A stretch of DNA of 64,000 bases from Ptiloglossa arizonensis (lineage: Eukaryota > Arthropoda > Insecta > Hymenoptera > Colletidae), in contig NW_027479467.1 of assembly GCF_051014685.1 (NCBI RefSeq), positions 54,070-118,069 on the forward strand, written 5' to 3'. Below, one piece after another: positions 36,672-48,600 of this stretch. The translations under genes and the position numbers were made by a program. Every line of letters starts with the position of its first letter. Within the stretch, counting starts at the first letter, position 1. The notes below the pieces were generated by a model. That model was given only the letters and a program-made list of their open reading frames with translations, did no database searches and was not told the origin of the DNA.

Positions 36672-38441
36672 TGAAGCCAAGAAATGGTTGAGAAGGCAAA
36701 AAATTTTTCGCAATTCTGCTGCTCCAAACGCTTAACCGGAATGGCGTAGGGAAAAAATACACATACCGTTGTAATCGGGCAAGTTTCTACTTTCAGATGC
36801 AATAGGAATTTTTGGGTTAGGTCATTCCGTTCGCGAGATATGGGAGTTTGAAGCGAAGAAATGGTTGAGAAGGCAAATAATTTTTCGCAATTCTGCTTCT
36901 CCAAACGCTTAACCCGAATGGCCTAGGGTAAAAATACACATACCGTTGTAATAGGGCGAGTTTCTACTTTCAGATGCAATAGGAACTTTTTGGTTAAGTC
37001 AATCCGTTCGCGAGATTTGGGATTTTGAAGCCAAGAAATGGTTGAGAAGGCACAAAATTTTTCGCAATTCAGCTGCTCCAAACGCTTAACCAGAATGGCC
37101 TAGGGAAAAAGTACACATACCGTTGCAATCGGGCGAGATTCTACATTCATACGCAACAGGAATTTTTGGGTTAGGTCAATCCGTTCGCGAGATATGGGAG
37201 TTTGAAGCCAAGAAATGGTTGAGAAGGCAAATAATTTTTCGCAATTCTGCTGCTCCAAACGCTTAACCAGAATGGCCTAGGGTAAAAATACACATACCGT
37301 TGTAATCGGGCGAGTTTCTACTTTCAGATGCAATAGGAATTTTTGGGTTAGGTCAATCCGTTCGCGAGATATGGAAGCTTGAAGCTATGAAATGGTTGAG
37401 AAGACAACAAATTTTTCGCAATTCTGCTGCTCCAAACGCTTAACCAGAATGGCCTAGGGAAAAAATATACATACCGTTGTAATCGGGCGAGTTTCTACTT
37501 TCAGATGCAATAGGAATTTCTGGGTTTGGTCAATCCGTTCGCGAGATAGGGGATTATGAAGCCAAGAAATGGTTGAGAAGGCAAAAAATTTTTCGCAATT
37601 CTGCTGCTCCAAACGCTTAACCAGAATGGCCTAGGGTAAAAATACACATACCGTTGTAATCGGGCGAGTTTCTACTTTCAGATGCAATAGCAATTTTTGG
37701 GTTAGGTCAATCCGTTCGCGAGATAAAGGAGTTTGAAGCCAAGAAATGGTTGAGAAGGCAACAAATTTTTCGTACTTCTGCTGCTCCAAACGCTTAACCA
37801 GAATGGCCTAGGGCAAAAATACGCATACCGTTGTAATCGGGCGGGTTTCTACTTTCGGACGCAGTAGGAATTTTTGGGTTAGGTCAATCCGTTCGCGAGA
37901 TATGGGAGATTGAAGCCAAGAAATGGTCGAGAGGGCAAAAAATTTTTCGCAATTCTGCTGCTCCAAAAGCTTAGCCAGAATGGCCTAGGGAAAAAATACA
38001 CATACCTTTGTAATCGGGCGAGTTTCTACTTTCTGACGCAGCAGGAATTTTTGGGTTGGGTCAATCCGTCCGCAAGATTTGGGATTTTGAAGGCAAGAAA
38101 TGGTTTAGAAGGCACAAAATTTTTCGCAATTCAGCTGCTCCAAACGCTTAACCAGAATGGCCTAGGGCAAAAATACACATACAGTTGTAATCGGGCGGGT
38201 TTCTACTTTCAGATGCAATAGCAATTTTTGGGTTAGGTCAATCCGTTCGCGAGACATGGGAGTTTGAAGCCGAGAAATGGTTGAGAAGGCAAATAATTTT
38301 TCGCAATTCTGCTGCTCCAAACGCTTAACCCGAATGGCCTAGGGTAAAAATACACATACCGTTGTAATAGGGCGAGTTTCTACTTTCAGATGCAATAGGA
38401 ACTTTTTGGTTAAGTCAATCCGTTCGCGAGATTTGGGATTT
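36672..38441 (+). repeat. Domain IV: copy of 25.2-26.8 kb and source of 42.9-43.6 kb
   Basis: About ten monomers. The run 'ggaatggcgtaggg', 'ctgcttctccaaac', 'aatagggcgag', 'ggaagcttgaagc' (37,373) matches 42,862-43,645 at offset 6,190. From about 37,050 it also matches 25,205 onward at offset 11,845. Near 37,900-37,975 a fused monomer joins 'gagattgaagcc/gtcgagagggc' directly to 'ccaaaagcttagcc', where 26.04-26.30 kb has these on separate monomers. This is a clean one-monomer deletion or insertion. Confidence 0.78.
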
Positions 38442-40140
38442 TGAAGCCAAGAAATGGTTGAGAAGGCACAAAATTTTTCGCAATTCAGCTGCTCCAAACG
38501 CTTAACCAGAATGGCCTAGGGAAATAGTACACATTCCGTTGCAATCGGGCGAGATTCTACATTCATACGCAACAGGAATTTTTGGGTTAGGTCAATCCGT
38601 TCGCGAGATATGGGAGTTTGAAGCCAAGAAATGGTTGAGAAGGCAAATAATTGTTCGCAATTCTGCTGCTCCAAACGCTTAACCAGAATGGCATAGGGAA
38701 AAAATAAACATACCGTTGTAATCGGGCGAGTTTCTACTTTCAGATGCAATAGGAATTTTTGGGTTAGGTCAATCCGTTCGCGAGATATGGAAGTTTGAAG
38801 CTATGAAATGGTTGAGAAGACAACAAAAATTTCGCAATTCAGCTGCTCCAAACGCTTAACCAGAATGGCCTAGGGAAATAGTACACATACCGTTGCAATC
38901 GGGCGAGTTTCTACTTTCAGACGCAGCAGGAATTTTTGGGTTTGGTCAATCCGTTCGCGAGATAGGGGATTATGAAGCCAAGAAATGGTTGAGAAGGCAA
39001 AAATTTTTTCGCAATTCTGCAGCTCCAAACGGTTAACCAGCATGGCCTAGGTAAAAACTACACAAACCGTTGTAATCGGGCGCGTTTCCACTTTCAGACA
39101 CAATAGGAATTTTTGGGTTAGGTCAATCCGTTCGCGAGATATGGGAGATTGAAGCCAAGAAATGGTCGAGAGGGCAAAAAATTTTTCGCAATTCTGCTGC
39201 TCCAAACGCTTAACCAGAATGGCCTAGAGAAAAAATACACATACCTTTGTAATCGGGCGAGTTTCTACTTTCAGACGCAGCATGAATTTTTGGGTTGGGT
39301 CAATCCGTCCGCAAGATATGGGATTTCGAACCCAAGAAATGGTTGAGAAGGAACAAAATTTTTCGCAATTCAGCTGCTCCAAACGCTTAACCAGAATGGC
39401 CTAGGGCAAAAATACTAATACCGTTGTAATCGGGCGGGTTTCTACTTTCAGATGCAATAGCAATTTTTGGGTTAGGTCAATCCGTTCGCGAGATATGGGA
39501 GTTTGAAGCCGAGAAATGGTTGAGAAGGCAAATAATTTTTCGCAATTCTGCTGCTCCAAACGCTTAACCCGAATGGCCTAGGGAAAAAATACACATACCG
39601 TTGTAATACGGCGAGTTTCTACTTTCAGGTGCAATAGGAATTTTTTGGTTAGGTCAATCCGTTCGCGAGATATGGGAGTTTGAAGCTAAGAAATGGTTGA
39701 GAAGAGAACAAATTTTTCGCAATTCTGCTGCTCGAAACGCTTAACCAGGTAGGCCTAGGGAAAAAATACACATACTGTTGTCATCGGGCGAGTTTCTACT
39801 TTCAGATGCAATAGGAATTTTTGGGGTAGGTCAATCCGTTCGCGAGATATGGGATTTTGAAGCCAAGAAATGGTTGAGAAGGCACAAAATTTTTCGCAAT
39901 TCAGCTGCTCCAAACGCTTAACCAGAATGGCCTAGGGTAAAAATACGCATACCGTTGTAATCGGGCGGGTTTCTACTTTCAGATGCAATAGCAATTTTTG
40001 GGTTAGGTCAATCCGTAAGCGAGATATGGGAGTTTGAAGCCGAGAAATGGTTGAGAAGGCAAATAATTTTTCGCAATTCTGCTGCTCCAAACGCTTAACC
40101 CGAATGGCCTAGGGAAAAAATACACATACCGTTGTAATCG
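38442..40140 (+). repeat. Third, partial copy of the 26.8-kb block
   Basis: Offset 11,668 from copy 1 and 6,719 from copy 2 of the 4,949-bp unit. It shares 'aaatagtacacattccg', 'ggttaaccagcatggc' (39,031) and 'caaaaatactaatacc', but contains the 531-bp trimer only once and ends where the copies continue with 'gaaatgtttgag'. Private marks: 'gcagcatgaattttt' near 39,279 and 'ccaggtaggcc' near 39,746. Confidence 0.82.
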
Positions 40141-40494
40141 GGCGAGTTTCTACTTTCAGATGCAATAGGAATTTTTGGGTTAGGTCAATCCGTTCGCGAG
40201 ATATGGGAGTTTGAAGCCAAGAAATGGTTGAGAAGGCACAAAATTTTTCGCAATTCTGCTGCTCCAAAAGCTTAGCCAGAATGGCCTAGGGAAAAAATAC
40301 ACATACCTTTGTAATCGGGCCAGTTTCTACTTTCAGACGCAGCAGGAATTTTTGGGTTTGGTCAATCCGTTCGCGAGATATGGGATTTTGAATCCAAGAA
40401 ATGGTTGAGAAGGCACGAAATTTTTCGCTATTCAGCTGCTGCAAACGCTTAACCAGAATGGCCTAGGGAAAAAATGCACATACCGTTGTAATCG

Positions 40495-41710
40495 GGCGTG
40501 TTTCTACTTTCAGGTGCAACAGGAATTTTTGGTTAGGTCAATCCGTTCGCGAGATATGGGAGTTTGAAGCCAAGAAATGGTTGAGAAGGCAAAATATTTT
40601 TCGCAATTCTGCTGCTCCAAACGCTTAACAAGAATGGCATAGGGAAAAAATACACACACCGTTGTAATCGGGCGAGTTTCTACTTTCAGAAGCAATAGGA
40701 ATTTTTGGATTAGGTCAATCCGTTCGCGAGATATGGGAGTTTGAAGCTATGAAATGGTTGCGAAGACAACAAATTTTTCGCAATTCTGCTGCTCCAAACG
40801 CTTAACCAGAATGGCCTAGGGAAAAAATACACATACCGTTGTGATCGGGCGAGTTTCTACTTTCAGACGCAACAGGAATTTTTGGGTTAGGTCAATCCGT
40901 TCGCGAGATATGGGAGTTTGAAGCCAAGAAATGTTTGAGAAGGCAAAAAATTTTTCGCAATTCTGCTGCTCCAAACGCGAAACCAGAATGGCCTATGGAA
41001 AAAATACACATACCGTTGTAATCGGGCGAGTTTCTACTTTCAGATGTAATAGCAATTTTTGGCTTAGGTCAATCCGTTCGCGAGATATGGGAGTTTGAAG
41101 CGAAGAAATGGTTGAGAAGACAACAAATTTTTCGCACTTCTGCTGCTCCAATCGCTTAACCAGAATGGCCTAGGGAAAAAATACACATACCGTTGCAATC
41201 GGGCGAGTTTCTACATTCATACACAACAGGAACTTTGGGTTAGGTCAATCCGTTCGAGAGATATGGGAGTTTGAAGCCAAGAAATGGTTGAGAAGGCAAA
41301 AAATTTTTCAGAATTCTGCTGCTCCAAACGCTTAACCGGAATGGCCTAGGGAAAAAATACACATACCGTTGTAATCGGGCAAGTTTCTACTTTCAGATGC
41401 AATAGGAATTTTTGGGTTAGGTCATTCCGTTCGCGAGATATGGGAGTTTGAAGCGAAGAAATGGTTGAGAAGACAACAAATTTATCGCAATTCTGCTGCT
41501 CCAAACGCTTAACCAGAATGGCCTAGGGAAAAAATACACATACCTTTGTAATCGGGCGAGTTTCTACTTTCTGACGCAGCAGAAATTTTTGGGTTGGGTC
41601 AATCCGTCCGCAAGATTTGGGATTTTGAAGCCAAGAAATGGTTGAGAAGACAACAAATTTTTCGCACTTCTGCTGCTCCAATCGCTCAACCAGAATGGCC
41701 TAGGGAAAAA
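40495..41710 (+). repeat. Long-range copy of 22,638-23,853
   Basis: About seven monomers matching the 5' part of domain IV at offset 17,857 (101 monomers less 20 bp). The two share marks missing from the otherwise similar, nearer 30.6 and 35.5 kb regions: 'gggcgtgtttctac' with 'ggtgcaacagg', 'aacaagaatggcatagg' and 'gttgtgatcggg'. The match ends after 'caatcgctcaaccag', where the right copy switches to an 'aaaaaatgcac' monomer. A few single-base differences are visible (e.g. 'cgctttacc' against 'cgcttaacc'). Confidence 0.82.
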
Positions 41711-43644
41711 ATGCACATACCGTTGTAATCGGGCGAGTTTCTACTTTCAGATGCAATAGGAATTTTTGGGTTAGGTCAATCCGTACGCGAGATATGGGAG
41801 TTTAAAGCTAAGAAATGGTTGAGAAGACAACAAATTTTTCGCACTTCTGCTGCTCCAAACGCTTAACCAGAATGGCCTAGGGAAAAAGTACACATACCGT
41901 TGTAATCGGGCGAGTTTCTACTTTCAGATGCACTAGGCATTTTTGGGTTAGGTCAATCCGTTCGCGAGATATGGGAGTTTGAAGCTAAGAAATGGTTGAG
42001 AAGAGAACAAATTTTTCGCAATTCTGCTGCTCCAAACGCTTAACCAGAATGGCCTAGGGAAAAAATGCACATACCGTTGTAATCGGGCGAGTTTCTACTT
42101 TCAGGTGCAACAGGAATTTTTGGTTAGGTCAATCCGTTCGCGAGATATGGGAGTTTGAAGCCAAGAAATGGTTGAGAAGGCAAAATATTTTTCGCAATTC
42201 TGCTGCTCCAAACGCTTAACCAGAATGGCATAGGGAAAAAATACACACACCGTTGTAATCGGGCGAGTTTCTACTTTCAGAAGCAATAGGAATTTTTGGA
42301 TTAGGTCAATCCGTTCGCGAGATATGGGAGTTTGAAGCTATGAAATGGTTGCGAAGACAACAAATATTTCGCAATTCTGCTGCTCCAAACGCTTAACCAG
42401 AATGGCCTAGGGAAGAAATACACATACCGTTGTAATCGGGCGAGTTTCTACTTTCAGACGCAACAGGAATTTTTGGGTTAGGTCAATCCGTTCGCGAGAT
42501 ATGGGAGTTTGAAGCCAAGAAATGTTTGAGAAGGCAAAAAATTTTTCGCAATTCTGCTGCTCCAATCGCTTAACCAGAATGGCCTAGGGCAAAAATACAC
42601 ATACCGTTGTAATCGGGCGAGTTTCTACTTTCAGATGTAATAGCAATTTTTGGCTTAGGTCAAACCGTTCGCGAGATATGGGAGTTTGAAGCGAAGAAAT
42701 GGTTGAGAAGACAACAAATTTTTCGCACTTCTGCTGCTCCAATCGCTTAACCAGAATGGCCTAGGGATAAAATACACATACCGTTGCAATCGGGCGAGTT
42801 TCTACATTCATACACAAAGGAACTTTGGGTTAGGTCAATCCGTTCGAGAGATATAGGAGTTTGAAGCCAAGAAATGGTTGAGAAGGCAAAAAATTTTTCG
42901 CAATTCTGCTGCTCCAAACGCTTAACCGGAATGGCGTAGGGAAAAAATACACATACCGTTGTAATCGGGCAAGTTTCTACTTTCAGATGCAATAGGAATT
43001 TTTGGGTTAGGTCATTCCGTTCGCGAGATATGGGAGTTTGAAGCGAAGAAATGGTTGAGAAGGCAAATAATTTTTCGCAATTCTGCTTCTCCAAACGCTT
43101 AACCCGAATGGCCTAGGGTAAAAATACACATACCGTTGTAATAGGGCGAGTTTCTACTTTCAGATGCAATAGGAACTTTTTGGTTAAGTCAATCCGTTCG
43201 CGAGATTTGGGATTTTGAAGCCAAGAAATGGTTGAGAAGGCACAAAATTTTTCGCAATTCAGCTGCTCCAAACGCTTAACCAGAATGGCCTAGGGAAAAA
43301 GTACACATACCGTTGCAATCGGGCGAGATTCTACATTCATACGCAACAGGAATTTTTGGGTTAGGTCAATCCGTTCGCGAGATATGGGAGTTTGAAGCCA
43401 AGAAATGGTTGAGAAGGCAAATAATTTTTCGCAATTCTGCTGCTCCAAACGCTTAACCAGAATGGCCTAGGGTAAAAATACACATACCGTTGTAATCGGG
43501 CGAGTTTCTACTTTCAGATGCAATAGGAATTTTTGGGTTAGGTCAATCCGTTCGCGAGATATGGAAGCTTGAAGCTATGAAATGGTTGAGAAGACAACAA
43601 ATTTTTCGCAATTCTGCTGCTCCAAACGCTTAACCAGAATGGCC
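41711..43644 (+). repeat. Domain IV mosaic of earlier segments
   Basis: Successive pieces correspond to different sources: 'gtacgcgag/tttaaagc' near 41.78 kb (as at 35.07), 'gcactaggcat' at 41,926 (offset 6,541 from 35,385), then from about 42,580 offset 6,190 from 36.4-37.45 kb. One or more monomers present between these marks at 35.2 kb ('gtttccactttcag') are missing here. Confidence 0.72.
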
Positions 43645-44914
43645 TTGGGAAATAGTACACATACCGTTGCAATCGGGCGAGTTTCTACTTTCAGACGCAG
43701 CAGGAATTTTTGGGTTTGGTCAATCCGTTCGCGAGATAGGGGATTATGAAGCCAAGAAATGGTTGAGAATGCAAAAATTTTTTCGCAATTCTGCAGCTCC
43801 AAACGGTTAACCAGCATGGCCTAGGTAAAAACTACACAAACCGTTGTAATCGGGCGCGTTTCCACTTTCAGACACAATAGGAATTTTTGGGTTAGGTCAA
43901 TCCGTTCGCGAGATATGGGAGATTGAAGCCAAGAAATGGTCGAGAGGGCAAAAAATTTTTCGCAATTCTGCTGCTCCAAACGCTTAACCAGAATGGCCTA
44001 GAGAAAAAATACACATACCTTTGTAATCGGGCGAGTTTCTACTTTCAGACGCAGCAGGAATTTTTGGGTTGGGTCAATCCGTCCGCAAGATATGGGATTT
44101 TGAACCCAAGAAATGGTAGAGAAGGAACAAAATTTTTCGCAATTCAGCTGCTCCAAACGCTTAACCAGAATGGCCTAGGGCAAAAATACTAATACCGTTG
44201 TAATCGGGCGGGTTTCTACTTTCAGATGCAATAGCAATTTTTGGGTTAGGTCAATCCGTTCGCGAGATATGGGAGTTTGAAGCCGAGAAATGGTTGAGAA
44301 GGCAAATAATTTTTCGCAATTCTGCTGCTCCAAACGCTTAACCCGAATGGCCTAGGGAAAAAATACACATACCGTTGTAATACGGCGAGTTTCTACTTTC
44401 AGGTGCAATAGGAATTTTTTGGTTAGGTCAATCCGTTCGCGAGATATGGGAGTTTGAAGCTAAGAAATGGTTGAGAAGAGAACAAATTTTTCGCAATTCT
44501 GCTGCTCGAAACGCTTAACCAGGAAGGCCTAGGGAAAAAATACACATACTGTTGTCATCGGGCGAGTTTCTACTTTCAGATGCAATAGGAATTTTTGGGG
44601 TAGGTCAATCCGTTCGCGAGATATGGGATTTTGAAGCCAAGAAATGGTTGAGAAGGCACAAAATTTTTCGCAATTCAGCTGCTCCAAATGCTTAACCAGA
44701 ATGGCCTAGGGTAAAAATACGCATACCGTTGTAATCGGGCGGGTTTCTACTTTCAGATGCAATAGCAATTTTTGGGTTAGGTCAATCCGTAAGCGAGATA
44801 TGGGAGTTTGAAGCCGAGAAATGGTTGAGAAGGCAAATAATTTTTCGCAATTCTGCTGCTCCAAACGCTTAACCCGAATGGCCTAGGGAAAAAATACACA
44901 TACCGTTGTAATCG
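43645..44914 (+). repeat. Fourth copy of the 'ggttaaccagcatggc' block
   Basis: At offset 4,774 (27 monomers less 5 bp) from 38,871 onward. It begins inside a monomer, 'ggccttgggaaatag', whose left half follows the 37.4-kb type and right half the 38.87-kb type, so it starts at a hybrid junction. It carries the trimer once and continues past 44,915 into the next feature, still at offset 4,774 up to about 45,230. Confidence 0.8.
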
Positions 44915-46153
44915 GGCGAGTTTCTACTTTCAGATGCAATAGGAATTTTTGGGTTAGGTCAATCCGTTCGCGAGATATGGGAGTTTGAAGCCAAGAAATG
45001 GTTGAGAAGGCACAAAATTTTTCGCAATTCTGCTGCTCCAAAAGCTTAGCCAGAATGGCCTAGGGAAAAAATACACATACCTTTGTAATCGGGCCAGTTT
45101 CTACTTTCAGACGCAGCAGGAATTTTTGGGTTTGGTCAATCCGTTCGCGAGATATGGGATTTTGAATCCAAGAAATGGTTGAGAAGGCACGAAATTTTTC
45201 GCTATTCAGCTGCTGCAAACGCTTAACCAGAATGGCCTAGGGAAAAAATACACATACCTTTGTATTCGGGCGAGTTTCTACTTTCAGACGCAGCAGGAAT
45301 TTTTGGGTTAGGTCAATCCGTTCGCGAGATATGGGAGTTTGAAGCCAAGAAATGGTTGAGAAGGCACAAAATTTTTCGCAATTCTGCTGCTCCAAAAGCT
45401 TAGCCAGAATGGCCTAGGGAAAAAATACACATACCGTTGTAATAGGGCGAGTTTCTACTTTCAGATGCAATAGGAATTTTTTGGTTAGGTCAATCCGTTT
45501 GCGTGATAGGGGATTATGTAGCCAAGAAATGGTTGACAAGGCAAAAAATTTTTCGCAATTCTGCTGCTCCAAACGCTTGACCAGAATGGCCTAGGGAAAA
45601 AATACACACACTGTTGTAATCGGGCGAGTTTCTACTTTCAGATGCAATAGCAATTTTTGGGTTAGGTCAATCCGTTCGCGAGATATGGGAGTTTGAAGCC
45701 AGGAAATGGTTGAGAAGGCAAAAATTTTTTCGCAATTCTGCTGCTACAAACGCGTAACCAGAATGGCCTAGGGAAAAAATACACATACCGTTGTAATCGG
45801 GCGAGTTTCTACTTTCAGATGCAATAGCAATTTTTGGGTTAGGTCAATCCGTTCGCGAGATATGGGAGTTTGAAGCCAGGAAATTGTTGAGAAGGCAAAA
45901 ATTTTTTCGCATTTCTGCTGCTCCAAACGCTTAACCAGAATGGCCTAGGGAAAAAATACACATACCGTTGTAATCGGGCGAGTTTCTACTTTCAGATGTA
46001 ATAGCAATTTTTGGCTTAGGTCTATCCGTTCGCGAGATATGGGAGTTTGAAGCGAAGAAATGGTTGAGAAGACAACAAATTTTTCGCACTTCTGCTGCTC
46101 CAATCGCTTAACCAGAATGGCCTAGGGAAAAAATACACATACCGTTGTAATCG
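44915..46153 (+). repeat. 7-monomer segment, copy 1 (1,239 bp)
   Basis: Marks in order: 'ccaaaagcttagcc', 'gggccagtttc/gaatccaag/cacgaaatttttcgcta', 'tgtattcggg', 'gcgtgatagggg/atgtagcc', 'gccaggaaatgg/gctgctacaaac', 'gccaggaaattg', 'gatgtaatagc'. The first five recur 1,239 bp later (exactly 7 monomers). Confidence 0.82.
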
Positions 46154-47215
46154 GGCGAGTTTCTACTTTCAGATGCAATAGGAATTTTTGGGTTAGGTCA
46201 ATCCGTTCGCGAGATATGGGAGTTTGAAGCCAAGAAATGGTTGAGAAGGCCCAAAATTTTTCGCAATTCTGCTGCTCCAAAAGCTTAGCCAGAATGGCCT
46301 AGGGAAAAAATACACATACCTTTGTAATCGGGCCAGTTTCTACTTTCAGACGCAGCAGGAATTTTTGGGTTTGGTCAATCCGTTCGCGAGATATGGGATT
46401 TTGAATCCAAGAAATGGTTGAGAAGGCACGAAATTTTTCGCTATTCAGCTGCTGCAAACGCTTAACCAGAATGGCCTAGGGAAAAAATACACATACCTTT
46501 GTATTCGGGCGAGTTTCTTCTTTCAGACGCAGCAGGAATTTTTGGGTTAGGTCAATCCGTTCGCGAGATATGGGAGTTTGAAGCCAAGAAATGGTTGAGA
46601 AGGCACAAAATTTTTCGCAATTCTGCTGCTCCAAAAGCTTAGCCAGAATGGCCTAGGGAAAAAATACACATACCGTTGTAATAGGGCGAGTTTCTACTTT
46701 CAGATGCAATAGGAATTTTTTGGTTAGGTCAATCCGTTCGCGTGATAGGGGATTATGTAGCCAAGAAATGGTTGACATGGCAAAAAATTTTTCGCAATTC
46801 TGCTGCTCCAAACGCTTGACCAGAATGGCCTAGGGAAAAAATACACACACTGTTGTAATCGGGCGAGTTTCTACTTTCAGATGCAATAGCAATTTTTGGG
46901 TTAGGTCAATCCGTTCGCGAGATATGGGAGTTTGAAGCCAGGAAATGGTTGAGAAGGCAAAAATTTTTTCGCAATTCTGCTGCTACAAACGCTTAACCAG
47001 AATGGCCTAGGGAAAAAATACACATACCGTTGTAATCGGGCGAGTTTCTACTTTCAGATGTAATAGCAATTTTTGGCTTAGGTCAATCCGTTCGCGAGAT
47101 ATGGGAGTTTGAAGCGAAGAAATGGTTGAGAAGACAACAAATTTTTCGCACTTCTGCTGCTCCAATCGCTTAACCAGAATGGCCTAGGGAAAAAATACAC
47201 ATACCGTTGCAATCG
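46154..47215 (+). repeat. 7-monomer segment, copy 2 (one monomer shorter)
   Basis: Repeats the preceding segment but lacks the 'gccaggaaattg' monomer, so the final 'gatgtaatagc' monomer is at offset 1,062. Private substitutions: 'ggcccaaaattt' near 46,250, 'gtttcttctttcag' near 46,515, 'gacatggc' near 46,777. Confidence 0.8.
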
Positions 47216-48600
47216 GGCGAGTTTCTACATTCATACACAACAGGAACTTTGGGTTAGGTCAATCCGTTCGAGAGATATGGGAGTTTGAAGCCAAGAAATG
47301 GTTGAGAAGGCAAAAAATTTTTCGCAATTCTGCTGCTCCAAACGCTTAACCGGAATGGCCTAGGGAAAAAATACACATACCGTTGTAATCGGGCAAGTTT
47401 CTACTTTCAGATGCAATAGGAATTTTTGGGTTAGGTCATTCCGTTCGCGAGATATGGGAGTTTGAAGCGAAGAAATGGTTGAGAAGACAACAAATTTACC
47501 GCAATTCTGCTGCTCCAAACGCTTAACCAGAATGGCCTAGGGAAAAAATACACATACCTTTGTATTCGGGCGAGTTTCTACTTTCTGACGCAGCAGGAAT
47601 TTTTGGGTTAGGTCAATCCGTTCGCGAGATATGGAAGTTTGAAGCTATGAAATGGTTGAGAAGACAACAAATTTTTCGCAATTCTGCTGCTCCAAACGCT
47701 TAACCAGAATGGCCTAGGGAAAAAATACACATACCGTTGTAATCAGGCGAGTTTCTACTTTCAGATGCAATAGGAATTTTTGGGTTAGGTCAATCCGTTC
47801 GCGAGGTATGGGAGTTTGAAGCCAAGAAATGGTTGAGAAGGCAAAAAATCTTTCGCAATTCTGATGCTCCAAACGCTTAACCAGAATGGCCTAGGGAAGA
47901 AATACACATACCTTTTTAATCGGGCGAGTTTCTACTTTCAGACGCAGCAGGAATTTTCGGGTTTGGTCAATCCGTTCGCGAGATAGGGGATTATGAAGCC
48001 AAGAAATGGTTGAGAAGGCAAAAAATTTTTCGCAATTCTGCAGCTCCAAACGGTTAACCAGCATGGCCTAGGTAAAAACTACACAAACCGTTGTAATCGG
48101 GCGCGTTTCCACTTTCAGACACAATAGGAATTTTTGGGTTAGGTCAATCCGTTCGCGAGATATGGGAGTTTGAAGCCAAGAAATGGTCGAGAGGGAAAAA
48201 AATTTTTCGCAATTCTGCTGCTCCAAATGCTTAACCAGAATGGCCTAGGGAAAAAATACACATACCTTTGTAATCGGGCGAGTTTCTACTTTCAGACGCA
48301 GCAGGAATTTTTGGGTTGGGTCAATCCGTCCGCAAGATATGGGATTTTGAAGCCAAGAAATGGTTGAGAAGGCACAAAATTTTTCGCAATTCAGCTGCTC
48401 CAAACGCTTAACCAGAATGGCCTAGGGCAAAAATACACATACCGTTTTAATCGGGCGGGTTTCTACTTTCAGATGCAATAGCAATTTTTGGGTTAGGTCA
48501 ATCCGTTCGCGAGATATGGGAGTTTGAAGCCGAGAAATGGTTGAGAAGGCAAATAATTTTTCGCAATTCTGCTGCTCCAAACGCTTAACCAGAATGGCCT
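47216..48600 (+). repeat. End of domain IV with fifth 'ggttaaccagcatggc' cassette
   Basis: Monomers with 'tacacaacagg', 'gggcaagtttc', 'tttaccgcaattc' and 'ctttctgacgcagcagg' lead to a fifth cassette: 'gataggggattatg', then 'ggttaaccagcatggc' at 48,052 followed by 'taaaaactacacaaacc' and 'gggcgcgtttccac'. It is 4,247 bp (24 monomers less 1) from the fourth copy. It differs from the others by 'ttttcgggtttgg' near 47,956 and 'gagggaaaaaaattt' near 48,192. Confidence 0.78.
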
